DNA from: Bin5 sp965200685
GTDB taxonomy: Bacteria > Chloroflexota > Anaerolineae > Caldilineales > Caldilineaceae
NCBI GenBank assembly: GCA_965200685.1
Contig: OZ241379.1
Location: 1,612,001 to 1,676,000 of the forward strand
Reading direction: 5' to 3'
Length of the DNA stretch: 64,000 bases
Made by a program: the position numbers and the translations under genes. Numbering within the stretch: position 1 is the first letter of the stretch; each line of letters starts with the position of its first letter. A model generated the notes under the pieces. It searched no databases, was not told the DNA's origin, and was given only the letters and a program-made list of their open reading frames with translations. This document shows, one piece after another, positions 42,893-51,008 of this stretch.

Positions 42893-44962
42893 ATGACACA
42901 CCACATCAATGAGCTGACGGACATGACACACATTCGACAGATCGTAATGATCGCAACATTCTGCATGGTCGGATTGCTGGTGGTAGCCCTGGCCGCGACA
43001 GCGCAAGCACCGCCCCCTCGTGATGATCAAGGGACGATACCGCAGAGAGAATCATGTGCCAACTCTCCCGCGATTCCGGATCCAGAATCCGATAGCCTCA
43101 TCGCGGATTGCGAAACGCTGCTGCAGGTAAAGGTTTCCATGCAGTACCTTGATAATTCACCCAGAGGTTTCAATTGGAGAAAAACAGAACCTATAACAGA
43201 CTGGGTTGGCATCACTATTGAGGATGATCGTGTGACGAGGATAGAACTCGCCAGTTGGCACTTTTCTGGCAGCATCCCCGCGCAACTGGGTAATCTCGCT
43301 GGTTTGGAATTTCTGTGGTTGGGCGGCTTCGGCTTGACTGGCAGCATCCCGAAAGAACTGGGTAAGCTCTCCAATCTGCAGAATCTGGCCCTCACTAACA
43401 GCCACCTGGATGACCACCTGAAGGGCCAACTGACGGGCAGCATCCCGAAAGAACTGGGCAACCTCACCAAGCTACAGAGTTTGCACCTCTACGGCCACCA
43501 ACTACGGGGTAGCATACCGAAAGAACTGGGAAATCTTACGGGTCTAGTGAGGTTGAATCTAAACGAGAATCAACTCACGGGCGAAATACCTCCCGATTTA
43601 GGTAACCTGTCAATGCTACGCGAGTTGGATCTCCATAGCAATCGCTTGACGGGCAGTATACCCAAAGAGCTGGGAAACCTTTCTCAGTTGCTGTCCTTAC
43701 ACATTTTCAATAATCAACTGACAGGTACGATACCTCCGGCACTAGGCAATCTTATCGCTATGACGGGGACATTGGACCTCAGCAACAATCGACTGACGGG
43801 CCCGATCCCGCCTGCCCTGGGCAAACTCTTCAATCTGCAGACTTTGAACCTGGCCAGCAACACCCTGATGGGCAGCATCCCGCCAGAACTGTCAACCCTC
43901 TCTCGTCTGGAGACGTTGGACCTCAGAAGCAACCAACTGACCAATACTCTCTCTGGTACTGTCCCTGGCCCTGCTCTCCCTGGCCAGTTAGACAGTCTCT
44001 CCAATACTCTGCGGACCTTGTACCTCGGTAACAACCCCTCACTAACGGGATGTGTAAACAGAGGCTTGTGGAGCATGGTCACCATGAGTGACACAGCAAG
44101 TCTGATGGAATGCGCGATGAACGTAAACGCGCCGACATCTACGCCTACGGTCACAGATACGCCTACAGTCACACCGACACCTACAGTCACACCGACACCT
44201 ACAGTCACACCGACACCTACAACTGCAAGACCCGCCTCAGTTGGTGGTGGTGGCGGCGGCTCATCATCACAGAGACCCACATGTACCAATGGCACTGTCG
44301 TACCCAACCCCACGGACAATGCCGACCTGGTCGCAGACTGCGTCCTGCTCCTGACCAACAAGGAAACCCTGGAGGGACGCATCAGTACCTCCAGGCGCTT
44401 GAACTGGAGTGAGAACAGCAGCATAGGCACCTGGGAGGGGGTAACCATTGGCGGGGTCCCGCAGCGGGTGGTCAGGCTGGAGCTGGATATCAGTGGCAAG
44501 ACATTGGAAGGCAGCATCCCGTCTACCTTGAGCCGGCTCACAGGTCTGCAGACCTTGGATCTCTCCAACAACGAACTCTCGGGGCGCATCCCGGTTGGCC
44601 TGCGCGCGCTCGCCAACCTGCAGGTCTTGGACTTCTCCAACAACCGGCTGTCGGGTGCCATGCCGACAGATCTGGGCAGTATTGCCAGCCTGCAGACCTT
44701 GCACCTGGCCAACAACAGTCTGACGGGCAACATCCCGACGACCCTTGTTAATCTCTCCGCTCTACGTTCGTTGTCCTTGGCTGGCAACCGTTTGAGCGGC
44801 TGTATTCCCAACGCGTTGGCGCGTGTTGCCCAGAACGACCTGTCGGATATCGAGTTGTCCTTCTGCGATCCTGTCACCCCGACAGCTACGCCCACGGTCA
44901 CGCCCACAGCCACGGCTGCCCCTGTTGGCCAGGATCTCTTCCTGCCGCTGGTGCGGCAGTGA
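42893..44962 (+). CDS. LRR surface protein 2 (no poly-C tract)
   Basis: 689 residues from ATG 42893 with AGGAA upstream, 35 bases after LRR gene 1, so possibly co-transcribed. A signal peptide/anchor (IVMIATFCMVGLLVVALAATAQA) is followed by an LRR cap (CANSPAIPDPESDSLIADCETLLQVK...W..I), about a dozen LRRs, a Thr/Pro-rich linker of VTPTPT repeats, a Gly-rich stretch, then the constant module shared with LRR proteins 3 and 4: cap CTNGTVVPNPTDNADLVADC, five LRRs, Cys-capped end (LSGCIPNAL..SFCDP), TPTATPTVTP linker and tail QDLFLPLVRQ. Probably exported and surface-attached; ligand unknown. Confidence 0.88.
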   Translation: MTHHINELTDMTHIRQIVMIATFCMVGLLVVALAATAQAPPPRDDQGTIPQRESCANSPAIPDPESDSLIADCETLLQVKVSMQYLDNSPRGFNWRKTEPITDWVGITIEDDRVTRIELASWHFSGSIPAQLGNLAGLEFLWLGGFGLTGSIPKELGKLSNLQNLALTNSHLDDHLKGQLTGSIPKELGNLTKLQSLHLYGHQLRGSIPKELGNLTGLVRLNLNENQLTGEIPPDLGNLSMLRELDLHSNRLTGSIPKELGNLSQLLSLHIFNNQLTGTIPPALGNLIAMTGTLDLSNNRLTGPIPPALGKLFNLQTLNLASNTLMGSIPPELSTLSRLETLDLRSNQLTNTLSGTVPGPALPGQLDSLSNTLRTLYLGNNPSLTGCVNRGLWSMVTMSDTASLMECAMNVNAPTSTPTVTDTPTVTPTPTVTPTPTVTPTPTTARPASVGGGGGGSSSQRPTCTNGTVVPNPTDNADLVADCVLLLTNKETLEGRISTSRRLNWSENSSIGTWEGVTIGGVPQRVVRLELDISGKTLEGSIPSTLSRLTGLQTLDLSNNELSGRIPVGLRALANLQVLDFSNNRLSGAMPTDLGSIASLQTLHLANNSLTGNIPTTLVNLSALRSLSLAGNRLSGCIPNALARVAQNDLSDIELSFCDPVTPTATPTVTPTATAAPVGQDLFLPLVRQ

Positions 44963-44983
44963 CGCAGTAGGTGACCGAAAAGT

Positions 44984-45013
44984 AAGTACCCAGGGCGGAT
45001 GTCCTGGGTACTT
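44984..45013 (+). terminator. Conserved hairpin after LRR gene 2
   Basis: AAGTACCCAGG (44984-44994), loop GCGGATGT, CCTGGGTACTT (45003-45013): an 11-bp perfect stem. The same element follows LRR genes 3 and 4 with a compensating base-pair change, showing the stem is maintained. Confidence 0.7.
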
Positions 45014-45057
45014 GTGCTTTGGGAGATACACCCGCGCTAATGGATTTTATGGCGGGT

Positions 45058-45086
45058 TTGCCCCTGTTCAGCTTCTGTGCTATCAT
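45058..45086 (+). promoter_or_regulatory. Promoter of LRR gene 3
   Basis: TTGCCC (45058-45063), 17-base spacer ending in TGC, TATCAT (45081-45086): an extended -10 promoter, 67 bases before the start codon. Confidence 0.55.
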
Positions 45087-45153
45087 GTTCAATGAGTATT
45101 TTCATGCCAATCGGCAGCCGGCGGTGTTGAGTACAGCTGAGGAGAATGTGATC

Positions 45154-48100
45154 ATGGCCAACCGAGAGCAGAATCCATGCAACAAGCAACAGCTTGAAGG
45201 CGACGAACCGCAACTAGGCGTGTCCGCTCAGCCCTCACCCTCCTTACCCCCCCCCCCCCCCCCCCCGTACAAATGTTCTACATGGATGCGAGGAGTACCG
45301 ATGAACCGCGCAACCAGTGGGGGAACTTGGTTAAAGGGGGTGCTGCCCACGCAAGGGATCTCCCTAGCAGCACTCATCATCCTCGGCACTGCACTTGCCA
45401 TCACTGCCTTGATGATGACCATAGGCAGCGCGCCTACCCCCGTAATCGCACAGGTACCTCAACCACCAGATGTATGTAGCAACACGCCCGCGATTGCAGA
45501 TCCAGAACCAGCCCGCCTAGTCGCCGATTGCAACGCGCTCATGGCCGCTAAGGAGACCCTACAGGGGAGTGCCTCTCTGAACTGGCTGACAACTACCTCG
45601 ATCATCACCTCTTGGGTGGGTATCGGCGTTGACAGTACGCGTGTGGTGACAGTGAGTTTCGTTGGTGAGAATACACAGCTCGGAGGCGCACGAAACAGAC
45701 TGACAGGTAATATTCCGCCGGTCCTGAGCAGACTCGACCAGCTACGGGTGTTGGCACTCAGCGACCAAGACCTGACGGGCCCTATCCCTGCTGCATTGGG
45801 TGTCCTCACCAATCTGCAGACGTTGGCCCTCAACAACAACCAACTGACGGGTACGGTCCCATCGGAACTGGCCGCCCTCTCCAACACGCTGACCACCTTG
45901 AACCTAGGTTGGAACCGCTTGTCTGGCTCCATCCCAACGTGGTTAGGGGACTTCGCAAATCTGCAGACGTTGGCCCTCAACAACAACCAACTGACGGGTA
46001 CGATTCCATCGGAACTGGCCGCCCTCTCCAACACGCTGCCCACCTTGAACCTAGGTTGGAACCGCTTGTCTGGCTCCATCCCAACGTGGTTAGGAGATTT
46101 CGCAAATCTGCAGACGTTGGCCCTCAACAACAACCGACTGACGGGTACGGTCCCATCGCAACTGGCCGCCCTCTCCAACACGCTGACCACCTTGAACCTA
46201 GGTCAGAACCGCTTGTCTTCTGGCTCCATCCCAACGTGGTTAGGGGATTTCGCAAATCTACAGACGTTGGCCCTCAACAACAACCAACTGATGAGTACGA
46301 TTCCATCGGAACTGGCCGCCCTCTCCAACACGCTGACTACCTTGAACCTAAGTCTGAACCGCTTGTCTGGCTCCATCCCAACGTGGTTAGAGGACTTCGC
46401 AAATCTGCAGACGTTGAACCTCAGCGGCAACCGCCTGACAGGCTCCATCCCGTCGGAACTGGGCAACCTCTCCATGCTGCAGTTCTTGCACCTCTCTACC
46501 AACCTTCTGACGGGCTTCATCCCTACTCAACTGGGCAACCTCTCCAATCTGCAATTCTTGAACCTCTCCGCCAACCCCCTGACGGGCTCCATCCCGTCGG
46601 AACTAGGCAACCTCTCCAATCTGCAGTTCTTGAACCTTCGCAACAACCAACTGATGGGCTCCATCCCTACGCGACTGGGCAACCTCTCCAATCTGCAGGT
46701 ATTGTGGCTCTCCACCAACAGCCTGACGGGCTCCATCCCTATGCAACTGGGCAACCTCTCCAATCTACAGACATTGAACCTCTCCGCCAACCGCCTGACG
46801 GGCCCCATCCCTACTCAACTGGGCAACCTCTCCATGCTACAGTCATTGAGCCTCCACGACCAGAGGCCTGACGGGCAGCCCCAACCCGAAAGAACTGGAA
46901 CAGGCCTGACGGGCCCCATCCCGTCGGAACTGGGCAACCTCTCCAATCTGCAGCTGTTGACCCTCTACAACAACCAACTGACGGGCTCCATCCCGTCGGA
47001 ACTGGGCAACCTCTCCGATCTGCAGACATTGAACCTTCGCAACAACCGCCTGACGGGATCCATCCCGCCGCAACTGGGCAACCTCACCAATCTGATGGCA
47101 TTGGATCTCCACAACAACCGCCTGATTAGCAGCATCCCGCCTGAACTGAGCAACCTCTCCTTGCTCGGCTTATTGAGGCTCCGCGGCAGCAACACACTAA
47201 GCGGATGTATAGTCAATGCCTTATACGTGAATTATCAGAGGATACTCCAGTATTGCCCCATTATTTATGTCGACGTGTGCGGCACCGACATGCCCGGCCT
47301 AGAGGATGACTTAGGTTTCTGTCCCACCTGTACCTACACAGCCGCGATTCCAGATCCAGAATCAGATCACGAGAATCTGGTCACCGATTGCAGCACGCTC
47401 ATGGCCGCCAAGGACACTCTAAGAGGGAGCGTCGAACTGAACTGGAGTACAATGAGGCCGATAACTGATTGGGTCGGCGTTGATGTCGTCACGACCACGA
47501 CACCTTATTATGTGCAGAAGTTAGACCTCTCCCGCATGAACTTAGATGGCAACATTCCGCCGCAACTAGGCAATCTCTCCACCACGCTGACACACTTGAA
47601 CCTCTATAGCAACACCCTGACGGGCACCATCCCGTCGGAACTGGGCAACATCTCCACTCTGCAGCAGTTGAAGCTCAACAACAATCAACTCACGGGCAAC
47701 ATCCCTACAGAACTGGGCAACCTTTCCAATCTGCGGCAGTTGCACCTCTACTCCAACTCTCTGAGGGGTCCCATCCCGACTCAACTCGGCACGGGTCCCA
47801 TCTCCAACACTCTGCAGCAGTTGAAGCTCAACAACAACCAACTCACGGGCACCATCCCTACAGAACTGGGCAACCTCTCCGCTCTGCAGCAGTTACATCT
47901 TAACAACAACCTACTCACAGGCTCGATCCCTACAGAACTCGGCACGGGTCTCATCTCCAACACTCTGTTGCAGTTGAAGCTCAACAACAACCAACTCACG
48001 GGCACCATCCCTACAGAACTGGCCGCCCTCTCCAATCTACGGCAGTTGAACCTCTACAGCAACACCCTGACGGGCGAGATCCCACCGCAACTGGCCGCCC

Positions 48101-50661
48101 TCTCCAACACGCTGACCACCTTGAACTTAGGTCAGAACAGTTTGACGGGTACGATCCCACCGGGACTGAGTACTCTCACCAATCTGCAGACATTGAACCT
48201 CTACTCCAACACCCTGACAGGCACCATCCCTGCTGACCTGGGCAACCTCTCCCGCTCTCTGCAGACATTGAACCTGGCCTACAATAGACTGACGGGCGAG
48301 ATCCCACCGGAACTGAGTGTTCTCATCAATCTGCAGACATTGAACCTCTACTCCAACACCCTGACGGGCAGCATCCCACGTGCGCTGGTCAACATCACTG
48401 AAACGCTGCAGACATTGCTGCTTGGGGACAACCAACTCAGCGGCTGTATCCCACCTGCGTTGCGAGATATTGCTAACATTGCTAACAATGACCTGTCATC
48501 ATTCGGCTTCCCAGATTGCAATATGCCAGCGGGGCGTGTGGTTGTGTGCATTGACACAGAAGCGATACCGGGTTCATACCTAGAGGAATCTGTCAGCCTG
48601 CGTCGGGATTGCGAAAGGCTCTTGCAGGTGAAGCAAGGATTGGAAACTAGAGGGACTACTGCGTTGAACTGGGCGACGACGACTGCGATAAATACCTGGG
48701 CTGGCATTGGTCTCAACGACAACGCTAGACCCACGCAAGTGATAAGTGTAAGTCTAAGTCTCCCGAACAGTAACCTGATGGGCGAGATCCCACCGGAACT
48801 GGGCACCCTCTCCAGCACGCTGACCACCTTGAACCTAAGTCAGAACAGCTTGACGGGTACGATTCCATCGTGGCTAGGGGACTTCACAAAGCTGCAGACG
48901 TTGTCCCTCAACAGCAACCAACTGACGGGTACGATCCCTGCTGACCTGGGCACCCTCTCCAATCTGACAGAATTGAACCTCTCCACCAACCAACTGTCGG
49001 GCAGCATCCCGGATACATTGGGCAATCTTTCTACCACGCTGACCACCTTGAACCTCTACTCCAACACCCTGACGGGCACTATCCCGGATACATTGGGCAA
49101 TCTTTCCACCACACTGCAGACTTTGAACCTCTCCACCAACCAACTGTCGGGTAGCATCCCTTCTGCATTGGGCAATCTCGTCACACTACAGACCTTGAAC
49201 CTGGCCAACAACCGTCTGCCGGGCAGCATCCCGGATACATTGGGCAATCTCGTCACACTGCAGGCCTTGAACCTCTACTCCAACACCCTGACGGGCAGCA
49301 TCCCGGATACATTGGGCAATCTTTCTACCACGCTGACCACCTTGAACCTCTACTCCAACACCCTGACGGGCACTATCCCGGATACATTGGGCAATCTTTC
49401 CACCACGCTGACCACCTTGAACCTCTCCACCAACCAACTGTCGGGTAGCATCCCTTCTGCATTGGGCAATCTCGTCACACTGCAGACCTTGAACCTGGCC
49501 AACAACCGTCTGTCGGACCGCATCCCCACTGCACTGGGCAATCTTTCCACCAACCTGCAGACCTTGAATCTCCACACCAACATCCTGTCGGGCATGATCC
49601 CCTCTGCACTAGGCAACCTCGCCCAGCTGCAGACATTGTCCCTCTACTCCAACACCCTGACGGGCACTATCCCAACTCAACTGGGCCAACTCACCAATCT
49701 GCAGACATTGCGACTCAACAACAACCAACTGTTGAGCACCATCCCTGCTGCCCTGGGCAGCCTCTCCCGTCTGACACACTTGTACCTCGGCGGCAGCAAT
49801 ACAATAAGCGGATGTATCAGCAGTGACTTGAATGCGTGGAGGGAGCGTGGCGACACACACACTGACATAGTTCTGATGGAATGCACACCTACACCTACGC
49901 CACGGCCGCCATCTACAGGTGGCGGCGGTGGTGGTGGTGGCGGCGGTGGTGGCTCGACACAGAGACCCACATGTACCAATGGCACTGTCGTAGCCAACCC
50001 CTCTGCCAATGCCGACCTGGTCAGAGACTGCGTACAGCTTCTAACCATCAAGGCCACCTTGGAGGGAAGCATCAGTACCTCCATGCGCTTGAACTGGAGT
50101 GAGAACAGCAGCATAGACACATGGGAAGGGGTAACCATTGACGGGGCCCCGCAGCGGGTGATCAGGCTGGAGCTGGATATCAGTGGCAAGACATTGGCAG
50201 GCAGCATCCCGTCTACCTTGAGCCGGCTCACAGGTCTGCAGACCTTGAACCTCTCCAACAACGAATTCTCGGGCCGTATCCCGGTTGGCCTGCGCGCGCT
50301 GGCCAGCCTGCAGGTCTTGGACTTCTCCAACAACAGGCTGTCGGGCAGCATGCCGACTGACTTGGGCAGTATTGCCACCCTGCAGACCTTGCACCTGGCC
50401 AACAACAGTCTGACGGGCAGCATCCCGACGACCCTTGTTAATCTCTCCGACCTACGTTCGTTGTCCTTGGCTGGCAACCGCTTCAGTGGTTGTATTCCCA
50501 ATGCGTTGGCGCGTGTTGCCCAGAACGACCTGTCGGCTATCGAGCTGTCCTTCTGCGACCCGGTCACCCCGACAGCTACGCCCACGGTCACGCCCACAGC
50601 CACAGCTACACCGCTTGCCCCTGTTGGCCAGGATCTCTTCCTGCCGCTCGTAAGAAAGTGA
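45154..50661 (+). CDS. Giant LRR surface protein 3, in frame at its C20 tract
   Basis: 1835 residues. The leader (MANREQNPCNKQQLEGDE...PSLPPPPPPP) is read in frame through C20 into YKCSTWMRGVPMNRATSGG and a membrane anchor (ISLAALIILGTALAITALMM). The extracellular part has four modules, each with an LRR cap of the form C...AI.DPE..LV.DC..L...K.TL....LNW.....I..W.GI followed by long runs of 24-residue LRRs (LxxLxxLNLSxNxLTGxIPxx, over 50 in all), then a poly-Gly linker and the constant C-terminal module with tail GQDLFLPLVRK. Caps start near 45472, 47320, 48540 and 49968. One LRR near 46850-46910 is scrambled by a compensated double frameshift. SD GAGGAG. Likely adhesin or receptor. Confidence 0.88.
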   Translation: MANREQNPCNKQQLEGDEPQLGVSAQPSPSLPPPPPPPYKCSTWMRGVPMNRATSGGTWLKGVLPTQGISLAALIILGTALAITALMMTIGSAPTPVIAQVPQPPDVCSNTPAIADPEPARLVADCNALMAAKETLQGSASLNWLTTTSIITSWVGIGVDSTRVVTVSFVGENTQLGGARNRLTGNIPPVLSRLDQLRVLALSDQDLTGPIPAALGVLTNLQTLALNNNQLTGTVPSELAALSNTLTTLNLGWNRLSGSIPTWLGDFANLQTLALNNNQLTGTIPSELAALSNTLPTLNLGWNRLSGSIPTWLGDFANLQTLALNNNRLTGTVPSQLAALSNTLTTLNLGQNRLSSGSIPTWLGDFANLQTLALNNNQLMSTIPSELAALSNTLTTLNLSLNRLSGSIPTWLEDFANLQTLNLSGNRLTGSIPSELGNLSMLQFLHLSTNLLTGFIPTQLGNLSNLQFLNLSANPLTGSIPSELGNLSNLQFLNLRNNQLMGSIPTRLGNLSNLQVLWLSTNSLTGSIPMQLGNLSNLQTLNLSANRLTGPIPTQLGNLSMLQSLSLHDQRPDGQPQPERTGTGLTGPIPSELGNLSNLQLLTLYNNQLTGSIPSELGNLSDLQTLNLRNNRLTGSIPPQLGNLTNLMALDLHNNRLISSIPPELSNLSLLGLLRLRGSNTLSGCIVNALYVNYQRILQYCPIIYVDVCGTDMPGLEDDLGFCPTCTYTAAIPDPESDHENLVTDCSTLMAAKDTLRGSVELNWSTMRPITDWVGVDVVTTTTPYYVQKLDLSRMNLDGNIPPQLGNLSTTLTHLNLYSNTLTGTIPSELGNISTLQQLKLNNNQLTGNIPTELGNLSNLRQLHLYSNSLRGPIPTQLGTGPISNTLQQLKLNNNQLTGTIPTELGNLSALQQLHLNNNLLTGSIPTELGTGLISNTLLQLKLNNNQLTGTIPTELAALSNLRQLNLYSNTLTGEIPPQLAALSNTLTTLNLGQNSLTGTIPPGLSTLTNLQTLNLYSNTLTGTIPADLGNLSRSLQTLNLAYNRLTGEIPPELSVLINLQTLNLYSNTLTGSIPRALVNITETLQTLLLGDNQLSGCIPPALRDIANIANNDLSSFGFPDCNMPAGRVVVCIDTEAIPGSYLEESVSLRRDCERLLQVKQGLETRGTTALNWATTTAINTWAGIGLNDNARPTQVISVSLSLPNSNLMGEIPPELGTLSSTLTTLNLSQNSLTGTIPSWLGDFTKLQTLSLNSNQLTGTIPADLGTLSNLTELNLSTNQLSGSIPDTLGNLSTTLTTLNLYSNTLTGTIPDTLGNLSTTLQTLNLSTNQLSGSIPSALGNLVTLQTLNLANNRLPGSIPDTLGNLVTLQALNLYSNTLTGSIPDTLGNLSTTLTTLNLYSNTLTGTIPDTLGNLSTTLTTLNLSTNQLSGSIPSALGNLVTLQTLNLANNRLSDRIPTALGNLSTNLQTLNLHTNILSGMIPSALGNLAQLQTLSLYSNTLTGTIPTQLGQLTNLQTLRLNNNQLLSTIPAALGSLSRLTHLYLGGSNTISGCISSDLNAWRERGDTHTDIVLMECTPTPTPRPPSTGGGGGGGGGGGGSTQRPTCTNGTVVANPSANADLVRDCVQLLTIKATLEGSISTSMRLNWSENSSIDTWEGVTIDGAPQRVIRLELDISGKTLAGSIPSTLSRLTGLQTLNLSNNEFSGRIPVGLRALASLQVLDFSNNRLSGSMPTDLGSIATLQTLHLANNSLTGSIPTTLVNLSDLRSLSLAGNRFSGCIPNALARVAQNDLSAIELSFCDPVTPTATPTVTPTATATPLAPVGQDLFLPLVRK
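45247..45266 (+). repeat. Poly-C tract C20 in the LRR gene 3 leader
   Basis: Twenty consecutive C, encoding the Pro run; this length joins leader and LRR frames. Confidence 0.9.
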
Positions 50662-50682
50662 CGCAGTAGATGATCGAAAAGT

Positions 50683-50712
50683 AAGGACCCAGGGCGGATG
50701 TCCTGGGTCCTT
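50683..50712 (+). terminator. Conserved hairpin after LRR gene 3
   Basis: AAGGACCCAGG (50683-50693), loop GCGGATGT, CCTGGGTCCTT (50702-50712). Same element as after LRR gene 2 but with a T-A pair replaced by G-C. Confidence 0.7.
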
Positions 50713-50756
50713 GTACTTTGGGAGATACACCCGCGCTAATGAATTTTATGGCGGGT

Positions 50757-50785
50757 TTGCCCCTGTTCAGCTTCTATGCTATCAT
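50757..50785 (+). promoter_or_regulatory. Promoter of LRR gene 4
   Basis: TTGCCC (50757-50762), 17-base spacer ending in TGC, TATCAT (50780-50785); nearly identical to the LRR gene 3 promoter. Confidence 0.55.
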
Positions 50786-50852
50786 GTTCAATGAGTATTT
50801 TCATGCCAATCGGCAGCCGGCGATGTTGAGTACAGCTGAGGAGAATGTGATC

Positions 50853-51008
50853 ATGGCCAACAGAGAGCAGAATCCATGCCACAAGCAGCAGTTTGAAGGC
50901 GACGAACCGCAACTAGGCGTGTCCGCTCAGCCCTCACCCTCCTTACCCCCCCCCCCCCCCCCCCCCCCCCGTACAAATGTTCTACATGGATGCGAGGAGT
51001 GCCGATGA
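50853..51008 (+). CDS. Poly-C leader of LRR gene 4, out of frame (C25) and coupled by ATGA
   Basis: 51 residues: MANREQNPCHKQQFEGDE...PSLPPPPPPPP then RTNVLHGCEECR and stop. The SD GAGGAG precedes the ATG. With C25 the frame does not join the LRR region; it ends at TGA (51006-51008), which overlaps the ATG at 51005 of the LRR frame (ATGA). GAGGAG lies eight bases before that second ATG. This arrangement allows reinitiation of a short LRR form. At C23 or C26 the leader would instead be fused to the LRR protein. Confidence 0.7.
   Translation: MANREQNPCHKQQFEGDEPQLGVSAQPSPSLPPPPPPPPRTNVLHGCEECR
50946..50970 (+). repeat. Poly-C tract C25 in the LRR gene 4 leader
   Basis: Twenty-five consecutive C, the longest homopolymer in the window; same frame class (1 modulo 3) as C19 in LRR gene 1. 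Confidence 0.9.

Noticed and set aside
43714..44913. Long minus-strand frames opposite the LRR genes (also 41726-42676, 45459-46190, 49677-50603, 53911-55014)
   Set aside because: Antisense shadows caused by repetitive LRR codons; Arg/Leu-rich, no start signals and no recognisable domain.
45700..50660. 72-base periodic repeats that could suggest a repeat array
   Set aside because: They are 24-residue LRR codon repeats in a single long frame.
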